Origin: Pseudomonas sp. SCA2728.1_7
GTDB taxonomy: Bacteria > Pseudomonadota > Gammaproteobacteria > Pseudomonadales > Pseudomonadaceae
Direction of reading: 5' to 3'
Assembly: GCF_018138145.1 (NCBI RefSeq)
Contig: NZ_CP073104.1
Coordinates: 4,345,001-4,409,000, forward strand
Length of the DNA: 64,000 nt
The position numbers and the translations under genes are program-made. Shown here one piece after another: positions 21,053 to 30,180 of this stretch. The first letter of the stretch is position 1. Every line of letters begins with the position of its first letter. The notes under the pieces are model-generated. The model was not told where the DNA came from, made no database searches, and saw only the letters and a list, made by a program, of their open reading frames with translations.

Positions 21053-21112
21053 GTAGGGTCATTCCGAATGGCGGCTAGGGTCGGCATATGGACGCGGTTC
21101 TCTGGAAAAAGG

Positions 21113-22534
21113 TCAGTCGGCTTCGGCCAGCAATCTGACCGCTGTCTCGCCGACCTTGCGCACCGCCTCTTCGATCTGCGCGGTCGGTTTGGCAGCGTAG
21201 TTCATCCGCAGGCAATTGCGGTACTTGCCCGAGGCGGAAAAAATGCTGCCGACGGCAATCTGTACGCCTTGGTCGTGCAACTCACGATTGAGTTTCAAGG
21301 TGTCGAAACCTTCCGGCAATTCGACCCACAACATGAAACTGCCTTGCGGCCGACTGGCGCGGGTGCCTGCCGGGAAATAGCGGGTAACCCAGTCGATCAT
21401 CAGGTCGCGACTGCGTTGGTATTGCGTGCGCATGCGCCGCAAGTGCGGTTCGAAATGACCGGCCTTGAGGAATTCGGCGATGGCGATCTGCGGCTGCGGT
21501 GCGGTCGATCCGGTGCTGATGTATTTCATGTGCAGCACGCGCTCAAGGTAGCGGCCCGGCGCGACCCAGCCAATGCGCAGGCCCGGCGCCAAGGTCTTGG
21601 AAAACGAACTGCAAAGCAGCACGCGGCCGTCTTCGTCGAAGGATTTGATCGTGCGCGGACGCGGGTAGGTGTAGGCCAGCTCGCCATACACATCGTCCTC
21701 GATGATCGCCACGTCGAAGCGCTGGGCGAGGGTAAGCAGGGCGCGTTTGCGCGACTCCGGCATGATGTAGCCGAGCGGGTTGTTGCAGTTGGGGGTGAGC
21801 TGGATGACTTTGATTGGCCATTGTTCGAGCGCCAGTTCCAGCGCTTCGAGACTGATCCCGGTGAGTGGGTCGGTGGGGATTTCCAGGGCTTTCATGCCCA
21901 GGCCTTTGAGCGTTTGCATGGCGCCGTGGAAGCTCGGCGAATCGACCGCGACGATGTCGCCCGGCTCGCAGATCGCGTGGATGCTGGTCGACAGCGCCTC
22001 ATGACAACCGGTGGTGATGACAAGGTCGCTGGCGCTCAACTGGCAGCCGGAGTCGAGCATCAATCGAGCGATCTGCTCGCGCAATTCGAGGGTGCCGTGG
22101 ATGTTGTCGTAATACAGACCGGGCATGTCCTGGCGGCGGCTGATCCGCGCCAGACCGCGCAGCAACGGTTTCATGGTTGGCGAGCTGATGTCCGGCATGC
22201 CGCGACCCAGTTGCACGACGTCCTTGCGCGGCACCGCGCGAATCAATTCCAGCACCTGATCCCATTGCGAAATCTCCACGGGACGTTGCGCCGGACGGCC
22301 GACGGCGGGCAACTCCGGCAGTTCACGGCCCACCGGTACGAAGTAGCCGGATTTGGGTTTCGGCGTGGCCAAGCCACTGTCTTCAAGCACGCGATAAGCC
22401 TGCTGCACCGTGCTCAGACTGACCCCGTGTTCGACGCTCAACGCACGTACCGACGGCAACCGATCGCCGGGTCGATAGAAGCCGTTTTCGATGCGTGTGC
22501 CGAGCAATTCGGCGAGGTTTACATAAAGGGTCAT
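21113..22534 (-). CDS. MocR family regulator (GntR DNA-binding plus aminotransferase domain)
   Basis: A 473-residue protein of the PdxR/MocR class. The N-terminal GntR winged helix (residues 1-70) shows GDRLPSVRALSVEHGVSLST; the rest is a class I/II aminotransferase fold with the PLP-lysine block SSFSKTLAPGLRIGW. Such proteins are PLP-sensing transcription regulators. It is divergent from the DUF1127 gene (about 180 bases), a plausible target. It lies 60 bases from the lipoprotein PLD gene on the same strand. Effector unknown. Confidence 0.9.
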   Translation of the reverse strand: MTLYVNLAELLGTRIENGFYRPGDRLPSVRALSVEHGVSLSTVQQAYRVLEDSGLATPKPKSGYFVPVGRELPELPAVGRPAQRPVEISQWDQVLELIRAVPRKDVVQLGRGMPDISSPTMKPLLRGLARISRRQDMPGLYYDNIHGTLELREQIARLMLDSGCQLSASDLVITTGCHEALSTSIHAICEPGDIVAVDSPSFHGAMQTLKGLGMKALEIPTDPLTGISLEALELALEQWPIKVIQLTPNCNNPLGYIMPESRKRALLTLAQRFDVAIIEDDVYGELAYTYPRPRTIKSFDEDGRVLLCSSFSKTLAPGLRIGWVAPGRYLERVLHMKYISTGSTAPQPQIAIAEFLKAGHFEPHLRRMRTQYQRSRDLMIDWVTRYFPAGTRASRPQGSFMLWVELPEGFDTLKLNRELHDQGVQIAVGSIFSASGKYRNCLRMNYAAKPTAQIEEAVRKVGETAVRLLAEAD

Positions 22535-22713
22535 GGCGCTGCCTCGGTGCAGGTGATTCGATAAACCAGTACAGACGTGGCAAAAATCGACAATTCAGTC
22601 TGTAAAACGACGAATCTGTATGGAGTTAATACAGTTGCTTTGAATCTGTAATGGTTTTGCTCGCCCGCGCATCATGGAATCTCTGGCTACCCAAGTAAAC
22701 AGGAGCAACCAAA

Positions 22714-22959
22714 ATGAACGGCTTGAGCGATGTGCGGCTGACGTTACACAGTCAGGAACTGGCGGCAGGGCAGAAGGACAGTGCGCGCAATGAGATCATG
22801 CGCAAGCCACCGTCCGGCCTGAATCGCTGGCGTCTGTTGTGGCATCGTCTGCACACGCGCAAGGCGTTGCTGGCGCTGACGGCGGACCAGCTCAAGGACA
22901 TCGGGCTGACCCGTGAGCAGGCGCTGGAGGAGGGGTTGAAGCCGTTCTGGCGGATCTGA
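22714..22959 (+). CDS. DUF1127 small protein
   Basis: An 81-residue basic protein. The C-terminal half is the DUF1127 (YjiS-like) arginine-rich domain: LWHRLHTRKALLALTADQ, then LKDIGLTREQA and a final FWRI. Small DUF1127 proteins have been linked to RNA binding and phosphate/carbon metabolism in alphaproteobacteria; nothing is known for this one. An AGGAGCAACC site precedes the ATG. It faces the MocR regulator. Confidence 0.85.
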   Translation: MNGLSDVRLTLHSQELAAGQKDSARNEIMRKPPSGLNRWRLLWHRLHTRKALLALTADQLKDIGLTREQALEEGLKPFWRI

Positions 22960-22983
22960 GATCTGTATGGTCGTTTTGGGCCT

Positions 22984-23050
22984 CATCGCGAGCAGGCTCA
23001 CTCCTACAGGGGAACGCATTTCAACTGTAGGAGTGAGCCTGCTCGCGATT
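22984..23050. repeat. REP pair (GTAGGAGTGAGCCTGCTCGCGA type)
   Basis: Inverted copies with a short spacer between the convergent DUF1127 and FAD oxidoreductase genes. Confidence 0.92.
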
Positions 23051-23075
23051 GGGCCTTCAATTCACTGCAAAACCA

Positions 23076-24386
23076 TCAGACCAACTCTTTGAGGCGATGC
23101 CACAACATCCCCAACGCCAACAACGGCGAACGCAAATGCTTGCCGCCCGGGAAAGTGATGTGCGGCACCTTGGCAAACAGGTCAAAGCCCCCACTGTGCT
23201 GCCCGCTGATCGCTTCGGCCAATAACTTGCCCGCCAGGTGCGTGGCATTCACCCCGTGCCCGGAGTACGCCTGGGCGTAATACACATTCGGCTGATCCGC
23301 GAGCCGGCCAATCTGCGGCAAGCGGTTCGCGCCGATACCGATCATGCCGCCCCACTGATAGTCGATCTTCACGCCAGCGAGTTGCGGGAACACTTCGAGC
23401 ATCTTCGGCTGCATGTAGGCGCCGATATCCTTTGGATCGCGCCCCGAATAATGGCAGGCACCGCCGAACAGCAAACGACGATCCGCCGAGAGCCGGTAGT
23501 AATCCAGCGCGACACGCTGGTCGCAGACCGCCATGTTCTGCGGCAGCAGGCTGTGCGCCTGTTCTTCGCTCAAAGGTTCGGTGGCGATGATGTAGCTGCC
23601 GGCGGGCAGGACCTTGCCGCTGAGTTGCGGATTCAGATCACTGAGATACGCGTTGCAGCCGAGCACGAGGGTCTTGGCGCGCACCGAACCTTGAGCTGTA
23701 TGTATTTTGACTTCAGGGCCGTAATCGATACGCGTCACTGCCGAGTGTTCAAACAGTTTGACGCCCAGTTGCTGCGCCGCCGCTGCTTCGCCCAATGCGA
23801 GATTGAGCGGATGCAAATGCCCTGAGCCCATGTCGATCAAACCGCCGACATAGCGCTTGGAACCGACTACGGTGTGCATCTCGTTGGCTTGCAGCAAACG
23901 GGTTTCGTAGCGATAACCGAGGCCGCGCAGTTCTTCGGCGTCTTCGGCAAAGCTTTCGATGTCGAACGGCTTGTTGGCGAGATCGCAGTAGCCCCAGGTC
24001 AGGTCGCAGGCAATTTGAAAACGCTCGACGCGCTGGCGGACGATTTCCACCGCTTCCAGGCCCATGAGTTTCATCTCGCGCACGCCATCGCTGCCGATGA
24101 CATTGGCGAACTGATCGAGGCCGTGACCGACCCCGCGAATAAGCTGCCCGCCGTTGCGGCCGCTGGCGCCCCAGCCGATCTTGCGCGCCTCGAGCAACAC
24201 CACGCTGAGGCCGCGCTCAGCCAGTTCCAGCGCCGTGTTCAACCCGGAAAAGCCACCGCCGACCACGCAGACGTCGGCCAGCACATCACCTTGCAATACC
24301 GGGTGATCGGGCTGCGGCAGGCTGCTGGCGGCGTAGTAAGAGGCAACGTGGGGTTGGCTCGCGGAGGTGAAGGCGCGGGCAGTCAT
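23076..24386 (-). CDS. FAD-dependent amine oxidoreductase, PauB/PuuB-like
   Basis: A protein of about 436 residues of the DAO family. The dinucleotide site is DVCVVGGGFSGLNTALELAE, followed by GASGRNGGQL, typical of gamma-glutamylputrescine oxidases; the C-terminus has YYAQAYSGHGVNATHLAGK. It is likely to oxidise gamma-glutamyl polyamines, giving the aldehydes used by the KauB-like dehydrogenase. The start at 24386 is favoured by a GGA motif eight bases upstream; an ATG nine bases earlier is possible. It diverges from the YkgJ-type gene. Confidence 0.87.
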   Translation of the reverse strand: MTARAFTSASQPHVASYYAASSLPQPDHPVLQGDVLADVCVVGGGFSGLNTALELAERGLSVVLLEARKIGWGASGRNGGQLIRGVGHGLDQFANVIGSDGVREMKLMGLEAVEIVRQRVERFQIACDLTWGYCDLANKPFDIESFAEDAEELRGLGYRYETRLLQANEMHTVVGSKRYVGGLIDMGSGHLHPLNLALGEAAAAQQLGVKLFEHSAVTRIDYGPEVKIHTAQGSVRAKTLVLGCNAYLSDLNPQLSGKVLPAGSYIIATEPLSEEQAHSLLPQNMAVCDQRVALDYYRLSADRRLLFGGACHYSGRDPKDIGAYMQPKMLEVFPQLAGVKIDYQWGGMIGIGANRLPQIGRLADQPNVYYAQAYSGHGVNATHLAGKLLAEAISGQHSGGFDLFAKVPHITFPGGKHLRSPLLALGMLWHRLKELV

Positions 24387-24534
24387 GGGCGTCATCCAAC
24401 GGCTAAGGTGTCGAGAAAATTTGACGGAGCATAAGCCGCACGCCCGAACGGGGGCAACACTGGTCGGCCTGCGGTGTCTGGATCACGGCTTTTGCGGCAC
24501 AATTGCCGCCTATTTCACCTTGGTTATCGTTTCG

Positions 24535-24888
24535 ATGAGCTGCAACAGCCAGACAGTCCGCACCTTGCGTCAGCAGATCCCCTCGTTCGAGTGCGTGCCT
24601 GGCTGCCACGACTGCTGCGGGCCGGTGACCACTTCGCCGGAAGAAATGGCGCGCCTGCCGCGCAAGACCCGCGCCGAGCAGGATGCGGCGATGGAGGAGT
24701 TGAACTGTGTGCACCTGGGGCCGAATGGCTGCACGGTGTATGAGGAGCGGCCGTTGATTTGCCGGTTGTTCGGCACGACCAAAACCTTGCCTTGCCCGAA
24801 TGAGCGGCGGCCGGTGGAGCTGATTCATCCGCGCGTGGAGAAGCAGATATTCGAGTACATGGCGGCGAATCGGCAGGTGTTGGTTTGA
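24535..24888 (+). CDS. YkgJ family cysteine cluster protein
   Basis: A 117-residue protein with the CxCxxxCC-like zinc/iron site of the YkgJ (UPF0153) family: FECVPGCHDCCGPVTTS, then GCTVYEERPLICRLFG. Spacing of the cysteines and the ICRxFG block match the family. A metal-binding role is likely; the reaction is unknown. The frame extends upstream but the ATG at 24535 fits the family start. Confidence 0.87.
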   Translation: MSCNSQTVRTLRQQIPSFECVPGCHDCCGPVTTSPEEMARLPRKTRAEQDAAMEELNCVHLGPNGCTVYEERPLICRLFGTTKTLPCPNERRPVELIHPRVEKQIFEYMAANRQVLV

Positions 24889-24913
24889 AGGGGTCATTCG
24901 GAACTGAGTCGAC

Positions 24914-24984
24914 GCCATCGCGAGCAGGCTCACTCCTACAAGGGTACGCATTCCAAATGTAGGAGTGAGCCTGCTCGCGATGGG
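24914..24984. repeat. REP pair (GTAGGAGTGAGCCTGCTCGCGA type)
   Basis: Inverted copies between the convergent YkgJ and dadR genes. Confidence 0.92.
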
Positions 24985-25006
24985 GCCGGGTCAGGCACCA
25001 CCAATC

Positions 25007-25495
25007 TCAATCCGGGATCGGCAGGCTCAAGCTCTCCTTGACCTCTTCCATCACGATATAACTCTTCGACTCCCGCACATGCGGCAGCTTCAGCAGAATG
25101 TCGCCCAGCAGCTTGCGGTACGAGGCCATCTCGGAAATCCGTGCCTTTACCAGGTAGTCGAAATCCCCTGACACCAGGTGGCACTCCAGCACATGCGGCA
25201 GTTTCAGCACCGCGCGGCGGAACTCCTCGAACGTGTCGCCGGATTTGTAGTCGAGGCTGATCTCGACGAACACCAGCAAGCTACCCTTCAAGTGCTGCGG
25301 ATTCAGCCGGGCGTTGTAGCCCATGATGATCCCTTCGCGCTCCAGACGCCGCACCCGCTCGGTGCACGGCGTGGTGGAGAGGCCGACCTTTTCGCCGAGT
25401 TCGGTAAAGGAAATCCGTCCGTCCGCCTGCAGGATCCGCAAGATGTTGCGGTCGATCTTGTCCAGCTCACGTTTGGTCTGAGTGTTGGTACGCAT
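25007..25495 (-). CDS. dadR: Lrp family regulator of alanine catabolism (DadR/Lrp)
   Basis: A 162-residue Lrp/AsnC protein. The helix-turn-helix is ISFTELGEKVGLSTTPCTER (residues about 26-45) and the rest is the ligand-binding RAM domain (GDFDYLVKARISEMASY). In Pseudomonas the homologue beside dadAX activates it in response to L-alanine. Here it diverges from dadA across about 156 bases, which supports the same role. The ATG at 25495 (MRTNTQTKRELDKID) is chosen over a longer frame on family grounds. Confidence 0.93.
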   Translation of the reverse strand: MRTNTQTKRELDKIDRNILRILQADGRISFTELGEKVGLSTTPCTERVRRLEREGIIMGYNARLNPQHLKGSLLVFVEISLDYKSGDTFEEFRRAVLKLPHVLECHLVSGDFDYLVKARISEMASYRKLLGDILLKLPHVRESKSYIVMEEVKESLSLPIPD

Positions 25496-25537
25496 AGGGG
25501 ATGCGCCTCCGTGAAAAGGGTTTTTGCCGAGAATTGT

Positions 25538-25552
25538 CGCCAAATATAGGCG
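25538..25552 (+). promoter_or_regulatory. Candidate Lrp/DadR operator upstream of dadA
   Basis: CGCCAAATATAGGCG is a 15-base palindrome with an AT centre, in the dadR-dadA divergent spacer. Its symmetry and AT core fit Lrp-type sites. Assignment is inference from position. Confidence 0.4.
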
Positions 25553-25651
25553 CTTATATAGTGAAAAGCACTGGCATTTCTTTTTTACACTGCGCGCATC
25601 ATTGCTCTAACAACAGACGTACGCGGCCCTGCCGCGATGAGGGATACAAAA

Positions 25652-26956
25652 ATGCGCGTAATGGTCTTGGGTAGCGGCGTCATCGGTACCGCCAGTGCTT
25701 ACTATCTGGCCCGTGCCGGGTTTGAAGTGGTGGTGGTCGACCGGCAGCCTGCTGCGGCCATGGAGACCAGTTTCGCCAACGCCGGCCAGGTGTCGCCGGG
25801 CTACGCCTCGCCGTGGGCCGCGCCGGGCGTGCCGCTCAAGGCGATCAAGTGGCTGCTGCAACGCCACGCCCCTCTCGCGATCAAGGCCACCGCCGACATC
25901 GACCAGTACCTGTGGATGGCGCAGATGCTGCGCAATTGCACCGCCAGCCGTTACGCGGTGAACAAGGAGCGCATGGTGCGTCTGTCCGAGTACAGCCGCG
26001 ACTGCCTCGACGAATTGCGCGCCGAAACCGGCATCGCCTACGAAGGCCGCAGCCTCGGCACGACTCAGCTGTTCCGCACCCAGGCGCAGCTTGATGGTGC
26101 CGCCAAAGACATCGCTGTGCTGAAAGAATCCGGCGTGCCGTTTGAAGTCCTCGACCGCGCCGGCATTGCCCGCGTCGAACCAGCCCTGGCGGGCGTCACC
26201 GACATTCTCGCCGGTGCCCTGCGCCTGCCGAACGACCAGACGGGCGACTGCCAGATGTTCACCACGCGTCTCGCCGAAATGGCCGTGAAGCTGGGTGTGG
26301 AATTCCGTTTCGGTCAGGACATCCAGAAACTCGACTACGCCGGTGATCGCATCAACGGTGTGTGGATCGACGGCAAGCTGGAAACCGCCGACCGCTACGT
26401 GCTGGCCCTCGGCAGCTACTCGCCGCAACTGCTCAAACCGCTGGGCATCAAAGCCCCGGTGTATCCGCTCAAGGGTTACTCGCTGACCGTGCCGATTACC
26501 AACCCGGCGATGGCGCCGACTTCGACTATTCTCGACGAGACCTACAAGGTCGCGATCACCCGTTTCGACAACCGCATCCGCGTCGGCGGCATGGCCGAGA
26601 TTGCCGGTTTTGACCTGTCGCTGAACCCGCGCCGGCGCGAAACCCTGGAGATGATCGTCAACGACCTTTATCCTCAGGGCGGTAATCTGGCTGAGGCAAG
26701 TTTTTGGACCGGTCTGCGTCCGACCACCCCGGACGGCACGCCGATCGTTGGCGCCACACCGTTCAAGAATCTGTTCCTCAACACCGGTCACGGCACGCTT
26801 GGTTGGACTATGGCGTGCGGTTCCGGCCGTTTGCTGGCCGACCTGATGGCGAAGAAAAAGCCGCAGATCAGCGCCGAAGGCCTCGATATTTCCCGTTACG
26901 GCAACAAAACCCAGGAGTCCGCAAAACATGTCAATCCAGCGCCAGCTCACCAATGA
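25652..26956 (+). CDS. dadA: D-amino acid dehydrogenase small subunit
   Basis: DadA oxidises D-alanine and other D-amino acids to the keto acid, passing electrons to the respiratory chain at the inner membrane. The 434-residue protein begins [20 protein letters not shown], the FAD site, and has [20 protein letters not shown] and a C-terminal [25 protein letters not shown] site precedes the ATG at 25652. A RidA gene overlaps its end by 29 bases and dadX follows, forming the alanine catabolic operon. Confidence 0.97.
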   Translation: MRVMVLGSGVIGTASAYYLARAGFEVVVVDRQPAAAMETSFANAGQVSPGYASPWAAPGVPLKAIKWLLQRHAPLAIKATADIDQYLWMAQMLRNCTASRYAVNKERMVRLSEYSRDCLDELRAETGIAYEGRSLGTTQLFRTQAQLDGAAKDIAVLKESGVPFEVLDRAGIARVEPALAGVTDILAGALRLPNDQTGDCQMFTTRLAEMAVKLGVEFRFGQDIQKLDYAGDRINGVWIDGKLETADRYVLALGSYSPQLLKPLGIKAPVYPLKGYSLTVPITNPAMAPTSTILDETYKVAITRFDNRIRVGGMAEIAGFDLSLNPRRRETLEMIVNDLYPQGGNLAEASFWTGLRPTTPDGTPIVGATPFKNLFLNTGHGTLGWTMACGSGRLLADLMAKKKPQISAEGLDISRYGNKTQESAKHVNPAPAHQ

Positions 26957-27281
26957 GCGCATGAGTCAGATCGTCAGCCACAACGGCACCGTGTATCTGG
27001 CCGGGCAGGTCGGTGACGACTTTGACGCCGGGGTTGAACAGCAGACCCGCGACGTACTGGCCAATATCGAGCGTTTGCTTGATCTGGCCGGCACCGACAA
27101 ACAGCATCTGCTCTCGGCGACGATCTACCTGAACGACATCGAGGCGAACTTCGCCGGGATGAACTCGGTGTGGGACCAGTGGCTGCCAAAAGGTGCTGCT
27201 CCGGCCCGCGCCACCGTCGAAGCGAAAATGGCCAAGCCGAGCATTCTGGTAGAAATCTCTATCGTCGCCGCGCTGCCGTAA
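26928..27281 (+). CDS. RidA family protein of the dad operon
   Basis: A 117-residue RidA (YjgF/YER057c) protein: [20 protein letters not shown], then [17 protein letters not shown] and the arginine-containing [10 protein letters not shown] block that binds the carboxylate of enamine/imine intermediates. RidA enzymes hydrolyse reactive imines. Overlap of 29 bases with dadA suggests translational coupling, so it likely clears the 2-iminopropionate that DadA releases from alanine. Confidence 0.93.
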   Translation: MSIQRQLTNERMSQIVSHNGTVYLAGQVGDDFDAGVEQQTRDVLANIERLLDLAGTDKQHLLSATIYLNDIEANFAGMNSVWDQWLPKGAAPARATVEAKMAKPSILVEISIVAALP

Positions 27282-27375
27282 CCGTTGTAAAGATCCCTCT
27301 CCCGGCGCTGTTGGCGGTTCACGTCGTCAGTCGGCGCCGGTTTTTCTTCCCATGACCGCCTAGAAGTCTGCCGCC

Positions 27376-28449
27376 ATGCGTCCTGCCCGTGCCCTGATCG
27401 ACCTAGAAGCCCTGCGCCACAACTACCGAATTGCCCGCGAAGTCACCGGCGCCAAGGCGCTTGCGGTGATCAAGGCGGACGCCTACGGCCATGGCGCAGT
27501 GCGTTGCGCCCAGGCGCTGGAAGCCGAGGCCGATGGCTTTGCCGTCGCCTGTATCGAGGAGGCGCTGGAGCTGCGCGCCGCGGGTATTCGTGCGCCAGTG
27601 TTGTTGCTGGAAGGGATCTTTGAGGCCGATGAGCTGGCGTTGATCGTCGAGCACGATTTCTGGACCGTGGTGCATTCGCTGTGGCAGCTCGAAGCGATCG
27701 AGCAGGCGGCACTGAGCAAACCGATCACCGTGTGGCTGAAGCTCGATTCGGGCATGCACCGCGTGGGTCTGCATCCAAAGGATTATCCGGCGGCTTACCA
27801 GCGTCTGCTGGCCAGCGGCAAAGTGGCGAAGATCGTCTTGATGAGCCACTTCGCTCGCGCCGATGAGCTGCATGCGCAGAGCAGTACCGAGCAAGTCGCG
27901 GTGTTTGAAGCGGCGCGTCAGGGTTTGGCTGCTGAAGTCAGCCTGCGCAACTCGCCCGCGGTGCTCGGTTGGCCGCAGATTCACAGCGACTGGGTGCGTC
28001 CGGGCATCATGCTCTACGGCGCCACGCCGTTCGAAGAAGCCAACGCCGTGGCTGATCGCCTGCAACCGGTGATGACCCTGGAATCGAAAGTCATCTGCGT
28101 ACGCGAACTGCCGGCTGGCGAGCCGATCGGCTACGGCGCCAAATTCATCACCGACAAGCCTATGCGCATCGGCGTGGTCGCCATGGGTTACGCCGACGGC
28201 TACCCGCGTCAGGCGCCGACCGGTACGCCGGTTTTGGTGGCGGGTAAACGCAGTCGCATTCTCGGTCGCGTGTCGATGGACATGCTCTGCATCGATCTCA
28301 CCGATGTGCCTGAAGCAGGCCTCGGTTCGAGCGTCGAACTGTGGGGCAAAAACATCCTCGCCAGCGAAGTGGCGCAGTGGGCCGACACCATTCCGTACCA
28401 GATCTTCTGTAACCTGCGTCGAGTGCCAAGGCTCTATTCCGAGGGTTGA
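27376..28449 (+). CDS. dadX: Alanine racemase, catabolic
   Basis: DadX interconverts L- and D-alanine with PLP, feeding DadA. The 357-residue protein begins [20 protein letters not shown]; the PLP lysine is in [12 protein letters not shown] (near residue 34), and the catalytic tyrosine block is [10 protein letters not shown]. The context (dadA-ridA-dadX) marks it as the catabolic rather than the biosynthetic Alr. It lies 94 bases after the RidA gene. Confidence 0.96.
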   Translation: MRPARALIDLEALRHNYRIAREVTGAKALAVIKADAYGHGAVRCAQALEAEADGFAVACIEEALELRAAGIRAPVLLLEGIFEADELALIVEHDFWTVVHSLWQLEAIEQAALSKPITVWLKLDSGMHRVGLHPKDYPAAYQRLLASGKVAKIVLMSHFARADELHAQSSTEQVAVFEAARQGLAAEVSLRNSPAVLGWPQIHSDWVRPGIMLYGATPFEEANAVADRLQPVMTLESKVICVRELPAGEPIGYGAKFITDKPMRIGVVAMGYADGYPRQAPTGTPVLVAGKRSRILGRVSMDMLCIDLTDVPEAGLGSSVELWGKNILASEVAQWADTIPYQIFCNLRRVPRLYSEG

Positions 28450-28469
28450 CGCCGCTGCGGGGGCCAAGT

Positions 28470-28520
28470 GTTGTAAATACTGAACGCTGTCGCCATGATA
28501 ACGCTCAATATTCTTACAAC
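28470..28520 (+). promoter_or_regulatory. Inverted repeat before pauR (candidate autoregulatory operator)
   Basis: GTTGTAA (28470-28476) and TTACAAC (28514-28520) are perfect complements, with further partial match inside (ATACTGAAC against GCTCAATAT). The repeat sits 18 bases before the TTG start, where a repressor could control its own gene. Not proved to be PauR binding. Confidence 0.45.
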
Positions 28521-28537
28521 ATCAGGAGGCTCCCGCC

Positions 28538-29086
28538 TTGGACGTCGGTGAACGACTGCAATCGATCCGCAAGCTCAAAGGGCTTTCCCAGCGTGAACTC
28601 GCCAAACGCGCGGGCGTCACCAACAGCACCATTTCGATGATCGAAAAGAACAGCGTCAGTCCTTCGATCAGTTCGCTGAGGAAGGTACTGGGCGGCATCC
28701 CCATGTCCATGGTCGAGTTCTTTTCCGAAGAAATCCTGCAGGAAGTTCCGACCCAGATCGTCTACAAGGCCAACGAGCTGATCGACATCTCCGACGGCGC
28801 CGTGACCATGAAACTGGTCGGCCGCGCGCACCCCAGCCGCGCCATCGCCTTCCTCAACGAAATCTACCCGCCGGGCGCCGACACCGGCGAAGAAATGCTC
28901 ACCCATGAAGGCGAGGAAACCGGGATTTTGGTGGAGGGTCGTCTGGAATTGGTGGTGGGTCTGGAAACTTTTATTCTCGAAGCCGGCGACAGCTACTACT
29001 TTGAAAGTACCAAGCCGCATCGTTTCCGTAATCCGTTCGACTTGCCTGCGCGACTAATCAGCGCAGCCACGCCGGCGAATTTTTAA
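28538..29086 (+). CDS. pauR: XRE-cupin repressor, PauR/PuuR-like, TTG start
   Basis: A 182-residue regulator with an N-terminal XRE helix-turn-helix (LSQRELAKRAGVTNSTISMI) and a C-terminal cupin (DTGEEMLTHEGEETGILVEG, then LEAGDSYYFESTKPHRFRN). In P. aeruginosa the homologue after dadX, PauR, represses polyamine catabolic genes, which fits kauB and the PauB-like gene here. The start is TTG at 28538: AGGAGG lies eight bases before it, and no ATG is better placed. The rare start codon may keep expression low. Confidence 0.9.
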   Translation: MDVGERLQSIRKLKGLSQRELAKRAGVTNSTISMIEKNSVSPSISSLRKVLGGIPMSMVEFFSEEILQEVPTQIVYKANELIDISDGAVTMKLVGRAHPSRAIAFLNEIYPPGADTGEEMLTHEGEETGILVEGRLELVVGLETFILEAGDSYYFESTKPHRFRNPFDLPARLISAATPANF

Positions 29087-29255
29087 CAAAGAGGTGCCAA
29101 GCCATGATGGCAAAGGCACCCGGAGAGTTTTTCTACCGTGCGGTATAACCCCTTCGACTATGGGGTTGTTTCAGTGTGACGGGCTACCCGCTATACTTCC
29201 GCCCGCCTGCGAACCGTGGCCGCAGGCGTGAATAGCCACCATTGAGGGTGAACGC

Positions 29256-29684
29256 GTGAACCTAATTATGAAAATGCTGGCTGCACCAGCAACCGTACTG
29301 GCCCTCTGGGCTGTCAGCGCTCAAGCTGCGACGAATGACGACATTGCCAAACGCCTCGAGCCGGTCGGCCAGGTGTGTGTTCAAGGGCAGGAATGCAAGG
29401 GGATGGAAGTGGCTGCTTCCGCAGGCGGCGGTGGCGGGGCGAAAACTCCGGATGAAGTGATTGCCAAACATTGCAACGCTTGCCACGGTACGGGCCTGTT
29501 GGGCGCGCCGAAAATCGGTGACGCGGCAGCCTGGAAAGAACGCGCCGATCACCAGGGCGGTCTCGACGGCATCCTGGCCAAGGCCATCACCGGTATCAAC
29601 TCGATGCCACCGAAAGGCACCTGCGCCGATTGCTCGGATGACGAGTTGAAGGGCGCGATCCAGAAGATGTCCGGCCTGAAGTAA
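29256..29684 (+). CDS. cycB: Cytochrome c5
   Basis: A 142-residue periplasmic class I c-type cytochrome. It has a signal peptide ending near SAQAA, a single heme site HCNACHGTG (near residue 70), and the distal methionine in INSMPPKGTCADCSDDE, which also carries the CxxC disulfide of cytochrome c5. An extra cysteine pair lies in VCVQGQECKG. It carries electrons in respiration. GTG at 29256 is favoured by GAGGG upstream; an ATG 12 bases later is an alternative. Confidence 0.9.
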   Translation: MNLIMKMLAAPATVLALWAVSAQAATNDDIAKRLEPVGQVCVQGQECKGMEVAASAGGGGGAKTPDEVIAKHCNACHGTGLLGAPKIGDAAAWKERADHQGGLDGILAKAITGINSMPPKGTCADCSDDELKGAIQKMSGLK

Positions 29685-29700
29685 GGCGCGCTTCTGACGA

Positions 29701-29728
29701 AAAAAAACCGTCTTCGGACGGTTTTTTT
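29701..29728 (+). terminator. Terminator of cycB
   Basis: AAACCGTC-TTCG-GACGGTTT with flanking A and T runs: an eight-pair stem closed by a stable TTCG tetraloop. Confidence 0.93.
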
Positions 29729-29743
29729 GTGCCTGCGATTCAA

Positions 29744-30060
29744 GCCCCTCACCCCAGCCCTCTCCCAGAGGGAGAGGGGGCCGATCGAGGTGTCTGGCGT
29801 CCAACATCGACCTGAAAGACCTTAGCGATTAAGGATTCAGCAAAGCTATTTCAAGTCGGCGTACCTCCCCAAATATCCCCCATTCAGTCCCCTCTCCCTC
29901 CCGGAGGGAGAGGGAGCCGACCGTGATGTCTTTCGTCCGGCATCGACCTGAAACATCAAGTCGATTATGGATTCGGCAAAGCAGGTTCACGTCGGCGTAC
30001 CTTTCCAATATCCCCCAATCAGTCCCCTCTACCTCTGGGAGAGGGCTAGGGTGAGGGCAA
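29744..30060. repeat. Tandem GC-rich repeat array, about 2.3 units of 130-135 bases
   Basis: Three CCCTCTCCC/GGGAGAGGG palindromes recur at about 29755, 29885 and 30020. Between them the sequence repeats: CATCGACCTGAAA, GATT-GGATTC-GCAAAGC, TCGGCGTACCT and AATATCCCCC occur in the same order in both full units. The array lies between cycB and the CoA-transferase gene, with no gene inside. Confidence 0.85.
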
Positions 30061-30180
30061 CAATTTCGAGTCGGAAAAACATTTCAAGAACAGCGCACAC
30101 TCACTCTGAAGCTGTTCATTGCAGCAAACTCAAGGCAATCTCGGTCTACCCCTATTCACGGAACGGGCAGGAGGCTTCAG

